45,217 nt of DNA from Clostridium chromiireducens (GTDB lineage Bacteria; Bacillota; Clostridia; Clostridiales; Clostridiaceae): the NCBI RefSeq assembly GCF_002029255.1, contig NZ_MZGT01000045.1:1-45217 (forward strand). The letters run 5' to 3'. The position numbers and the translations under genes were made by a program. The notes below the pieces were generated by a model, which was not told the origin of the DNA, searched no databases, and was given only the letters and a program-made list of their open reading frames with translations. This document shows, one piece after another, positions 35,771 through 45,217 of this stretch (position 1 is its first letter; the number at the start of each line of letters is the position of its first letter).

Positions 35771-37120
35771 ATGGATGCCGATCTTAAAAATTTGTGGGGT
35801 AAAACCTTAAATATCATAAAAAGTGAACTAAGTGAAGTTAGCTTTAATACTTGGATTAAAAGCTGCGAGCCAATATCTATTTCTTCTGATACTCTAAAGA
35901 TAAGCGTTCCGAATTCCTTTACTCAAGATATTTTAGATAAACGATATAAAGATTTAGTTGCAAATTCAGTAAAAGCAATCTGTTCAAAATTATATAAAAT
36001 TGAATTTATTATAATGTCTGATAACTTTGATAAAGAAGATAGTAAAAATAATTCTAACCCATCTCCAAAATCAGTTATTGTTAATGATGAAATGTCATCT
36101 ACTTTAAATCCAAAGTATACATTCAATTCATTTGTAATCGGAAATAGTAATAGATTTGCCCATGCTGCATCTCTTGCTGTTGCAGAATCTCCTGCAAAAG
36201 CATATAACCCTTTGTTTATATACGGGGGAGTTGGACTAGGAAAAACCCACTTGATGCATGCCATAGGACATTATGTTTTGGATGGTAATCCTAACGCTAA
36301 GGTTGTATATGTTTCATCTGAAAAATTTACAAATGAGTTGATTAATGCAATTAAGGACGATAAAAATGAAGAATTTAGAAATAAATATAGAAATGTAGAT
36401 ATATTACTTATAGATGATATTCAATTTATAGCTGGAAAAGAACGTACCCAAGAGGAGTTTTTCCATACATTCAACGCATTACATGACGCAAATAAACAAA
36501 TTATATTATCTTCAGATAGACCCCCAAAAGAAATTCCGACTTTAGAAGATAGGCTGCGTTCTAGATTTGAATGGGGACTAATAGCGGATATTCAGGTTCC
36601 TGATTTTGAAACAAGAATGGCTATCTTAAAAAAGAAAGCTGATGTTGAAAATCTAAATGTGGCTAATGAAGTTATGGGGTATATTGCTACTAAAATTAAA
36701 TCCAACATAAGAGAACTTGAGGGTGCCTTAATAAGAATAATTGCTTATTCTTCATTAACAAACAGAGAGGTTACTGTAGATTTGGCTTCAGAGGCACTAA
36801 AAGATATAATATCTAAAAAACAAGGAAAGCATGTGACTATTGATTCTATACAAGATGTAGTTTCTAGTTACTTTAATTTACGTGTCGAAGATTTAAAGTC
36901 TCAGAGGAGAACGAGAAATGTAGCATATCCAAGACAAATTGCAATGTATCTAAGTAGAAAACTGACAGATATGTCCTTGCCTAAAATTGGAGAGGAATTT
37001 GGAGGTCGAGATCATACTACTGTTATACACGCTTATGAAAAAATTTCTGAGAACTTAAAAACTGATGATTCATTGCAACATACTGTCAATGACATTACAA
37101 AGAAACTGACTCAAAATTAA
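35771..37120 (+). CDS. dnaA: Chromosomal replication initiator DnaA
   Basis: 449-aa initiator. Domain I (1-80) begins [21 protein letters not shown]; domain II is a short Ser/Asn linker (about 85-110). Domain III is the AAA+ core with Walker [10 protein letters not shown] (about 152-160), Walker [10 protein letters not shown] (about 214) and the sensor/box VII region [10 protein letters not shown]. Domain IV binds DnaA boxes ([15 protein letters not shown] near 417-431). GGAGG precedes ATG 35771 by 7 nt. Flanked on both sides by DnaA boxes. Confidence 0.99.
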   Translation: MDADLKNLWGKTLNIIKSELSEVSFNTWIKSCEPISISSDTLKISVPNSFTQDILDKRYKDLVANSVKAICSKLYKIEFIIMSDNFDKEDSKNNSNPSPKSVIVNDEMSSTLNPKYTFNSFVIGNSNRFAHAASLAVAESPAKAYNPLFIYGGVGLGKTHLMHAIGHYVLDGNPNAKVVYVSSEKFTNELINAIKDDKNEEFRNKYRNVDILLIDDIQFIAGKERTQEEFFHTFNALHDANKQIILSSDRPPKEIPTLEDRLRSRFEWGLIADIQVPDFETRMAILKKKADVENLNVANEVMGYIATKIKSNIRELEGALIRIIAYSSLTNREVTVDLASEALKDIISKKQGKHVTIDSIQDVVSSYFNLRVEDLKSQRRTRNVAYPRQIAMYLSRKLTDMSLPKIGEEFGGRDHTTVIHAYEKISENLKTDDSLQHTVNDITKKLTQN

Positions 37121-37153
37121 TCCACAGCTGTATATAACAAATCTAGTATATAC

Positions 37154-37314
37154 TGTGGATAATATTTTTATAATAATATAGTGTTTATTATTGTGGATAA
37201 CTAGGTCAATTTGTTACTGAATTATCCACAATATTTTTGAATGCAATTTTGTTGATATTACTGGGTTTGATGTAGTTATCAACAAATCAACAGCCCCTAC
37301 TACTATTATTACTA
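37154..37314. other. oriC: oriC, downstream boxes, GC cluster and DnaA-trio (unwinding region)
   Basis: DnaA boxes TGTGGATAA (37154-37162 and 37192-37200) and TTATCCACA (37222-37230), and a one-mismatch TTATCAACA (37276-37284). Then a GC-rich CAGCCCC (37291-37297) followed by TACTACTATTATTACTA (37298-37314), whose complement is a run of TAG/TAA-type triplets as in the DnaA-trio. AT-rich DNA follows to dnaN. This order (boxes, GC cluster, trio, AT-rich) matches the basal unwinding system described in Bacillus, so strand opening probably starts here. Confidence 0.85.
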
Positions 37315-37380
37315 TAAAAGTATTTATCTATATCTAATTATTGTCATTAATTTATTGTTAATAAATAAGGAGGTTTTCCA

Positions 37381-38481
37381 ATGATTTTTACATGTGAAAA
37401 ACAAAAAATATTAGAAGGTATATCAATAGTTCAAAAAGCTATAACAGGTAAATCAACTATGCCTATACTTGAAGGAATATATATAAATACAAATAAAACA
37501 ACATTAACTCTTATAGGATCAGATATGGATGTAAGCATTGAAACATCTGTTAATGCAACAATCATAGAAGAGGGAAGCATCGTTATTGATGCCAAAATAT
37601 TTGGAGAAATAATAAGAAAGCTACCAAATTCAACTATAAGAATAGAAACAATCGAAAACCAATTAATAAAAATAACTTGTGAAAAATCGGTATTTGATGT
37701 AGTTTATATGAATACAAATGAATTTCCTGAATTACCTCAAATTAATGAAAACTTAAAAATATCAGTAAATCAAAACATATTAAAAAATATGATAAAAGGA
37801 ACATCATTCGCAATTGCACAAGATGAAACTAGACCAATTCTACAAGGGATTTTATTTGAAGTAAAAGAAAAAAATTTAAATTTAGTTGCACTAGATGGAT
37901 ATAGGCTAGCAATTAAAAGTGAATTCTTAGATACTGATATAAATATAGAAGTTGTTATACCTGGTAAAACTCTAAATGAAGTATCAAAGATACTTGAAGA
38001 TGTAGATGACATTGTGGATATAACTTTTACTAATAATCATATTTTATTTAATTTAGAAAGAACTAAAATAATATCTAGATTGTTAGAAGGAAAATTTATA
38101 AATTACAATTCATTATTGCCTCAAGAGCATAAGTTATTTGTTAATGTTAATAGACAAGAATTACAAAATGCTATTGAAAGAGCATCTTTAATGGCCAAGG
38201 AAGGAAATACAAATTTAATAAGATTAGATTTACAACAAGATAACCTGATAATAACATCCAATTCTCAATTGGGAAAGGTAAGAGAAGAAATATCTATAAA
38301 ATTGCAAGGTGAAGAAATACAAATTGCATTTAATTCAAAATACTTGTTGGATGTATTAAAGAACATGGAAGAGAGCGATGTTATTATGAAGATGACTTCA
38401 GGGATAAGTCCATGTGTAATTCAGGAGAAGGATAATGAAAATGCGAAGTATTTAGTTTTACCAGTAAGATTAATGAGATAG
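37381..38481 (+). CDS. dnaN: DNA polymerase III sliding clamp (beta subunit)
   Basis: 366-aa beta clamp with three similar domains, beginning MIFTCEKQKILEGISIVQKA and including the conserved TRPILQGILFE and ALDGYRLAI segments (about residues 150-180). It ends LPVRLMR, the usual clamp C-terminus. AAGGAGG lies 7 nt upstream. Separated from dnaA by the origin unwinding region. Confidence 0.99.
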   Translation: MIFTCEKQKILEGISIVQKAITGKSTMPILEGIYINTNKTTLTLIGSDMDVSIETSVNATIIEEGSIVIDAKIFGEIIRKLPNSTIRIETIENQLIKITCEKSVFDVVYMNTNEFPELPQINENLKISVNQNILKNMIKGTSFAIAQDETRPILQGILFEVKEKNLNLVALDGYRLAIKSEFLDTDINIEVVIPGKTLNEVSKILEDVDDIVDITFTNNHILFNLERTKIISRLLEGKFINYNSLLPQEHKLFVNVNRQELQNAIERASLMAKEGNTNLIRLDLQQDNLIITSNSQLGKVREEISIKLQGEEIQIAFNSKYLLDVLKNMEESDVIMKMTSGISPCVIQEKDNENAKYLVLPVRLMR

Positions 38482-38519
38482 GAGGATAAGTATTTATTTG
38501 TGAATACTTATGCAAAAAT
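38480..38519 (+). promoter_or_regulatory. Ribosome binding site set apart from the yaaA start by a hairpin
   Basis: AGGAGG (38480-38485) is directly followed by a 9-bp perfect stem ATAAGTATT/AATACTTAT (38486-38494 and 38503-38511; 8-nt loop). Then GCAAAAAT leads to ATG 38520. The linear Shine-Dalgarno distance (34 nt) is too long, but folding the hairpin leaves 8 nt. No other in-frame ATG/GTG/TTG exists after the upstream TAA. Confidence 0.65.
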
Positions 38520-38726
38520 ATGAATAAAATAAAAATTAGCACTGAATTTATAAAACTAGACGCTTTTCTGAAGTGGGCCGCTATTGTTGGATCCGGTTCA
38601 GAAGCAAAAGTATATATACAAAATGGATTAGTAAAAGTTAATAATGAAATTTGCATTCAACGAGGAAAAAAATTAAAGGTTGGAGATATTGTAAGTTTCG
38701 AAGATTCAGATTTTGAAATAGTATAG
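38520..38726 (+). CDS. yaaA: S4-domain RNA-binding protein YaaA
   Basis: 68-aa S4-like protein between dnaN and recF. FIKLDAFLKWAAIVGSGSEA then VKVNNEICIQRGKKLKVGD are the S4 RNA-binding motif. The YaaA/RlbA family is associated with 50S ribosome assembly in Bacillus, but its function here is inferred. It begins 38 bp after dnaN and has an unusual hairpin-separated ribosome binding site. Confidence 0.93.
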   Translation: MNKIKISTEFIKLDAFLKWAAIVGSGSEAKVYIQNGLVKVNNEICIQRGKKLKVGDIVSFEDSDFEIV

Positions 38727-38794
38727 ATATAGTTATAAAAAATAATAAGTAGACAAATGTTTTATTATGATATAATTATTATAGGTGTATTTTT

Positions 38795-39877
38795 ATGTAT
38801 GTTAAAAATATAAATTTAATCAACTACAGAAACTATGAAAATTTATCTATAGAATTAGATAAAAGTGTAAATGTGTTTGTAGGTGATAATGCTCAAGGAA
38901 AAACTAATATTGTTGAATCAATTTATTATGGTGCTTTTGCAAAATCGCATAGAACATCAAAAGATAAAGAATTAATAAATTGGAAAAAGGATAAAGCCTA
39001 TATAAGTTTGCTTATAGGAAAAAATAGGCTGGATAAAAAAATTGATATTAACATTCTAAGAGATGGAAAAAAGGCCATTAAGGTAAATAGCATAAAAGTA
39101 GGAAAAATAGGAGAGTTATTCGGGACATTTAATGTAGTTATGTTTTCACCAGAAGATTTAAAAGTTATCAAAGAATCTCCTAGTCTAAGGCGAAGGCTAC
39201 TTGATATGGAGTTATCTCAAATAAATTCAAAGTATTATTTTAATTTAGTTCAATATCACAAAATTTTAAATGAAAGAAATATTTTATTAAAAAGCAAAAA
39301 GTTCGCTGAAGATGTTTTGGAAGTATATGATTTACAATTAATTGAATATGCTGATTATATTGTATCAAAAAGGTTAGAATATATAGATAAAATAAACTTT
39401 TATGGAAAAAGCATTCATAATGATATAACTTCTGGTAAAGAAAAGATTGAATTTAAATACAATTGTACCGTTAATCTAGATAGTTATAAAAGTAATTATT
39501 TGAAAAAATTAAAGGATAACGTTCTTAGAGATAGAGAAAAAGGATTAACTTCAGTTGGTCCTCATAGAGATGATTTCAATGTTTTTATAAATGAGATTGA
39601 TGCAAAAACATTTGGATCACAAGGACAGCAACGTACATCAATTCTAACGATGAAGTTTTCATCTTTAAAGATCATCAAAGAGATTACTGGAGAGTATCCT
39701 GTTTTATTATTAGATGACGTTCTCTCAGAACTTGATGTAAATAGAAAAAAATATATATTAAGTTCTATTAGAGATATACAAACAATAATAACTTGTACAG
39801 GAGTTGATGATTTAGGTAATTATTTAGATTATAGATCTAAGATATTTACTGTATCGAACGGGAAGATTTTAAATTAA
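38795..39877 (+). CDS. recF: DNA replication and repair protein RecF
   Basis: 360-aa SMC-like ATPase that helps load RecA at gaps. Walker A GDNAQGKTNI (about residues 30-39), signature FGSQGQQRTSIL (about 270), Walker B PVLLLDDVLSELD (about 300). SPSLRRRLLD and SVGPHRDDF are RecF hallmarks. AGGTG lies 7 nt before the ATG. Confidence 0.98.
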   Translation: MYVKNINLINYRNYENLSIELDKSVNVFVGDNAQGKTNIVESIYYGAFAKSHRTSKDKELINWKKDKAYISLLIGKNRLDKKIDINILRDGKKAIKVNSIKVGKIGELFGTFNVVMFSPEDLKVIKESPSLRRRLLDMELSQINSKYYFNLVQYHKILNERNILLKSKKFAEDVLEVYDLQLIEYADYIVSKRLEYIDKINFYGKSIHNDITSGKEKIEFKYNCTVNLDSYKSNYLKKLKDNVLRDREKGLTSVGPHRDDFNVFINEIDAKTFGSQGQQRTSILTMKFSSLKIIKEITGEYPVLLLDDVLSELDVNRKKYILSSIRDIQTIITCTGVDDLGNYLDYRSKIFTVSNGKILN

Positions 39878-39891
39878 AGGAGGAATATTTA

Positions 39892-40152
39892 GTGTTTTTA
39901 CATTTAGGTGAAAATGTTGTAGTTCCCATTAAAGACATAATTGGAATATTCGATTTGCAAAATACAATGTACAGTTCTGATACAATACAATTTTTGAGAT
40001 TAGCAGAAGAAGATGGATTTGTAGAAAGAATTACAGATGAAAAACCAAAATCGTTTATTATAGCAGAAGTTGATAATAAAAGTAAGATATATTTTTCACC
40101 AATATCATCAACAACGTTAACAAAAAGAACTGATATGGAATATAATTTTTAA
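39892..40152 (+). CDS. remB: RemB/DUF370 extracellular matrix regulator-like protein
   Basis: 86-aa YaaB/RemB-type protein between recF and gyrB. The opening FLHLGENVVVPIKDIIGIFD is typical of the family. RemB supports biofilm-matrix expression in Bacillus; the role in clostridia is unknown. GTG start at 39892 with AAGGAGG 8 nt upstream. Confidence 0.92.
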   Translation: MFLHLGENVVVPIKDIIGIFDLQNTMYSSDTIQFLRLAEEDGFVERITDEKPKSFIIAEVDNKSKIYFSPISSTTLTKRTDMEYNF

Positions 40153-40190
40153 TTTCGTAAAGTTCATGAGTTTAATATTTTAAAGTTTAG

Positions 40191-42110
<1,920 letters not shown>

Positions 42111-42133
42111 TACTGAAATATGAGGTGAAGTAC

Positions 42134-44614
42134 ATGGACTTTAATGAAGGAAAAGTTATACCTGTAGATATAAAACATGAAATGAAAAAATGCTATATAG
42201 ATTATGCAATGAGTGTTATTGTTGGTCGTGCATTACCAGATGTTAGAGATGGATTAAAACCTGTACATAGAAGAATACTGTATTCTTTACAAGAATTAGG
42301 TTTATATCCTGAGAAGGGATATAGAAAATGTGCAAGAATAGTTGGAGATGTTTTAGGTAAATATCACCCACATGGTGATAGTTCAGTTTATGATGCGCTT
42401 GTAAGGATGGCTCAAGATTTTTCAATGAGATATATGTTAGTAGACGGTCATGGAAATTTTGGATCTGTTGATGGAGATAGCGCAGCAGCTATGAGATATA
42501 CAGAAGCAAAAATGAATAAAATAGCTGTTGAAATGTTAAGAGATATCAATAAGAATACTGTTGATTATATGCCAAATTTTGATGGTGAAGAAGAAGAACC
42601 TGTAGTATTGCCATCTAGATTTCCCAACCTTCTGGTTAATGGTTCATCAGGAATAGCCGTTGGGATGGCTACTAATATTCCGCCACATAACCTTGGTGAG
42701 ATTATAGATGGAACTGTTATGCTTATTGATAATCCAGACGTAACTGTACTGGACCTTATGACTAAAGTTAAAGGTCCAGATTTCCCTACAGGTGCAACTA
42801 TAATGGGGAAGGCAGGAATTAGAGCTGCCTATGAAACTGGTAAAGGAAAGGTAATTGTAAGGGCAAATGCTGAGATAGAAGAGGAAAATGGAAGGCATTC
42901 AATAATTGTTACTGAGATACCATACCAAGTAAATAAGGCAAAGCTTGTTGAGAATATTGCCGATTTAGTGAAGGATAAGAAGATTACTGGAATATCTGAC
43001 TTAAGAGACGAATCAGATAGAGACGGTATGAGAATTGTAATTGAACTAAAAAGAGATGCTAATCCAAACGTAGTATTAAATTTGTTATACAAGCATACAA
43101 AACTTCAAGATACATTTGGCATTATTATGTTAGCGCTAGTTAATAATGAACCTATAGTTTTGAATCTAAAGCAAATATTGGAACACTATGTGGAGTTTCA
43201 AAAAGAGGTTATAACAAGAAGAACTATATTTGAATTAAATAAAGCAGAAGCTAGAGCACATATATTAGAGGGATTAAAAATTGCTTTAGACAACATAGAT
43301 GAAGTAATAAGTATAATAAGAAATTCTAGTACTAGTGAAATTGCTAAAAACACTTTGATGGAAAGATTTAACCTTTCTGAAAAGCAATCTCAGGCTATAT
43401 TAGAGATGAGACTAAGAAGGTTAACTGGCTTAGAAAGAGATAAGATTGATGAAGAGTTTAATGGGTTGATGAAACAAATAGAATATCTAAAATCTATTCT
43501 AGCAAGTGAAGAAAATTTATTAGGTGTAATAAAAGATGAATTATTAGAGATAAAAGCTAAGTATTCAGATGAAAGAAGAAGTAAAATAGAAAAGATAATA
43601 AATGAGATTGATATAGAGGATTTAATACAAGTAGAAGATGTTGTTATAACATTAACTCACTCTGGATATATAAAAAGAATTTCGGCAGATACTTACTCTT
43701 CACAAAGAAGGGGAGGAAAGGGTATCCAGGCGATGTCAACAAAAGAAGATGATTTTGTTGAACAATTGATGATAACATCAACCCACTCAGATGTATTATT
43801 CTTTACGAATAAAGGAAGAGTATATAAGTTAAGAGCTTATGAAATACCTGATGCTGGAAGGCAAGCAAAAGGTACAAATTTAATAAATCTTATTGCTATA
43901 GAGTCTGATGAAAAAATCCAAACGGTATTAACTGTAACAGATGATAGAAAAGAAGGATTCTTATTTATGGGAACTAAGCAAGGTATAGTAAAGAAAACTC
44001 CACTTAGTGAATTTAAAAATTTAAGGAAAAGTGGATTAATTGCAATAAGTCTAAAAGATGGAGACGAGTTACTTAAAGTAAAAAATACCTATGGAGATGC
44101 TAATATTATGGTAGTTACTCAAAATGGGTATGCTGTTAAGTTTAACGAAAAAGATGTAAGGTCTATGGGAAGAACCGCATCAGGGGTTAAGGCTATTAAC
44201 TTAAAAGAAGATGATATAGCAGTATGTATGGATATTGCTGTTGAAGGAGAAGAATTGTTAGTAATTAGCCAAAATGGGTACGGGAAGAGAACGCCTATCA
44301 CTGAGTATAAACTACAAAATAGAGGTGGAGTAGGATTAATAACGTATAAGATTAGTGAGAAGACAGGAAAATTAGCAGGAGCTACAATATGTAAAGTTGA
44401 TGATGAATTAATGCTTATCAATTCTAGTGGAGTGGCAATTAGAATTAATGTTTCTGATATTTCAGTTACAAGCAGGTCTGCAATGGGAGTAACATTAATG
44501 AGAACTAATGAGGAAGAAAAAGTAGTTGCAATAGCAAAAATACTAAGTAGTGATGATCCAGAAGAAGAATCAGTTGAATTAGTTGAAATTGAAACTAATG
44601 ATATAGAAGAATAA
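42134..44614 (+). CDS. gyrA: DNA gyrase subunit A
   Basis: 826-aa breakage-reunion subunit. [20 protein letters not shown] opens the winged-helix domain. The quinolone-resistance region has [17 protein letters not shown] (Ser and Asp/Glu positions wild-type-like), and catalytic Tyr is in AMRYTEAKM (about residue 119). The GyrA-box SQRRGGKG (about 528-535) in the C-terminal pinwheel distinguishes it from ParC. ATG 42134 has GAGGTG about 6 nt upstream; GTG 42125 lies inside that site. The acidic tail ([17 protein letters not shown]) is usual. Confidence 0.99.
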   Translation: MDFNEGKVIPVDIKHEMKKCYIDYAMSVIVGRALPDVRDGLKPVHRRILYSLQELGLYPEKGYRKCARIVGDVLGKYHPHGDSSVYDALVRMAQDFSMRYMLVDGHGNFGSVDGDSAAAMRYTEAKMNKIAVEMLRDINKNTVDYMPNFDGEEEEPVVLPSRFPNLLVNGSSGIAVGMATNIPPHNLGEIIDGTVMLIDNPDVTVLDLMTKVKGPDFPTGATIMGKAGIRAAYETGKGKVIVRANAEIEEENGRHSIIVTEIPYQVNKAKLVENIADLVKDKKITGISDLRDESDRDGMRIVIELKRDANPNVVLNLLYKHTKLQDTFGIIMLALVNNEPIVLNLKQILEHYVEFQKEVITRRTIFELNKAEARAHILEGLKIALDNIDEVISIIRNSSTSEIAKNTLMERFNLSEKQSQAILEMRLRRLTGLERDKIDEEFNGLMKQIEYLKSILASEENLLGVIKDELLEIKAKYSDERRSKIEKIINEIDIEDLIQVEDVVITLTHSGYIKRISADTYSSQRRGGKGIQAMSTKEDDFVEQLMITSTHSDVLFFTNKGRVYKLRAYEIPDAGRQAKGTNLINLIAIESDEKIQTVLTVTDDRKEGFLFMGTKQGIVKKTPLSEFKNLRKSGLIAISLKDGDELLKVKNTYGDANIMVVTQNGYAVKFNEKDVRSMGRTASGVKAINLKEDDIAVCMDIAVEGEELLVISQNGYGKRTPITEYKLQNRGGVGLITYKISEKTGKLAGATICKVDDELMLINSSGVAIRINVSDISVTSRSAMGVTLMRTNEEEKVVAIAKILSSDDPEEESVELVEIETNDIEE

Positions 44615-44634
44615 TATTAATATCAGAAAACTTT

Positions 44635-44684
44635 AAATAGGTCATTTAACAACATTGCAAATGTGTTAAATGACCTATTTTTAT
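44635..44684 (+). terminator. Terminator after gyrA
   Basis: 17-bp stem (44635-44651 with 44664-44680) with T-rich end TATTTTTAT; part of the T run is in the stem. Confidence 0.87.
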
Positions 44685-44919
44685 ATGTAATGACTATATG
44701 ACAGTAATAAGTAAGGTATCATATGAACCTGGTGTATCATAGTAAGAAATATTAAATAAAATAGATAATAATAGAGTAAATTGAATTTAAATCAATATAA
44801 TGAGGCTATATATAGGGAAAATTAATATATAATATGTTAAGATAAAACACGTCGTCAAGAAACATAAATATTTTTAAAGAAATCATTAATAATAATTCAA
44901 AAAGATTTTAAAAAATATA

Positions 44920-44948
44920 TTGACAGTACGAACTTCAAGTGATATACT
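44920..44948 (+). promoter_or_regulatory. Sigma-A promoter of the rRNA operon
   Basis: TTGACA (44920-44925), 17-bp spacer, TATACT (44943-44948), about 140 bp before 16S, with an A/T-rich upstream tract. Confidence 0.93.
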
Positions 44949-44977
44949 AAGAAAGTCGCTTGAGAGTGATGAAAAAT

Positions 44978-45025
44978 TTACAACAATATGTTGTAATAAA
45001 GAAATTGGTCTTTGAAAATTGAACA
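44978..45025 (+). promoter_or_regulatory. rRNA leader hairpin and boxA-like antitermination/processing region
   Basis: Hairpin TTACAACA-ATA-TGTTGTAA (44978-44996) followed by GGTCTTTGAAAATTGAACA (45008-45026), the conserved leader segment preceding Firmicute 16S genes, with a boxA-like element. Confidence 0.65.
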
Positions 45026-45086
45026 GAATATATAAATACATTTAAGTAAACCAGCAATTCTTTATTTGAGTAAGCTAAGATTAAAC

Positions 45087-45217
<131 letters not shown>

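Larger units (their letters stand above)
44685..45086 (+). other. Intergenic and rRNA-operon leader region
   Basis: No gene between the gyrA terminator and 16S. It holds the rRNA promoter (44920-44948) and leader elements (44978-45025). The upstream 44690-44915 is AT-rich without other clear signals; only one rRNA promoter is evident. Confidence 0.7.

Overview
The window is the chromosomal replication-origin region of a low-GC, spore-forming Firmicute, almost certainly Clostridium sensu stricto (cluster I). The evidence is the very AT-rich sequence, the canonical rpmH-oriC-dnaA-dnaN-yaaA-recF-remB-gyrB-gyrA-rrn order, the 16S rRNA 5' end at the right edge, AGGAGG-type ribosome binding sites, and sporulation-linked genes (yyaC, lonC, noc, jag). 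The species cannot be fixed from the short 16S fragment.

Layout. (1) 1-4.4 kb: a probable helicase-loading pair (DnaD-like protein and DnaC/DnaI-like ATPase, + strand), a seven-gene tRNA operon on the - strand (Glu-Val-Asp-Thr-Glu-Val-Asp, the outer triplets being near-identical copies), and an HI0933-type flavoprotein. (2) 4.4-11 kb: acyl-ACP thioesterase, a DUF1858 redox protein, purA, malic enzyme, an unknown 173-aa protein preceded by four DnaA boxes, proC and a small Hsp20-like protein. (3) 11-19.9 kb, all - strand: dnaB, then lonC/rplI/gdpP/MazG-like, then rpsR/ssb/rpsF with an S6:S18-type leader, then DUF951, an MscS channel and DUF3343. (4) 20-22.5 kb, + strand: LysE-type exporter, cysteine-desulfurase-like enzyme, yyaC. 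(5) 22.5-26 kb: a decayed non-coding stretch with a perfect parS, then an IS1182-type element whose transposase has two in-frame stops. (6) 25.5-35.3 kb, - strand: DUF4446, parB, parA, noc, rsmG, mnmG, mnmE, jag, yidC, yidD, rnpA, rpmH, with a second parS touching the parB stop codon. (7) 35.3-37.4 kb: a bipartite oriC around dnaA, with a five-box DnaA cluster upstream and three boxes, a GC cluster and a DnaA-trio-like tract downstream. (8) 37.4 kb to the end, + strand: dnaN, yaaA, recF, remB, gyrB, gyrA and the start of an rRNA operon.

Functionally the window carries much of the chromosome cycle: initiation (dnaA, oriC), probable helicase loading (dnaD-like, dnaC-like, dnaB), processivity and repair (dnaN, recF, ssb), topology (gyrAB), segregation and nucleoid occlusion (parA, parB, parS, noc), plus ribosomal proteins, tRNA modification (mnmEG), 16S methylation (rsmG), RNase P and membrane insertion (yidC/yidD/jag). 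Most genes point away from oriC, as expected for leading-strand coding.

The least ordinary points are a remote DnaA-box cluster (8709-8809) in front of an unknown gene, a ribosome binding site separated from the yaaA start by a perfect hairpin, a possible 12-codon leader peptide coupled to the thioesterase gene, tandem hairpin/T-tract repeats at the proC 3' end, and the IS lying between the two parS sites. No obviously new multi-gene system is visible; the DnaA-box locus is the best candidate for undescribed biology.
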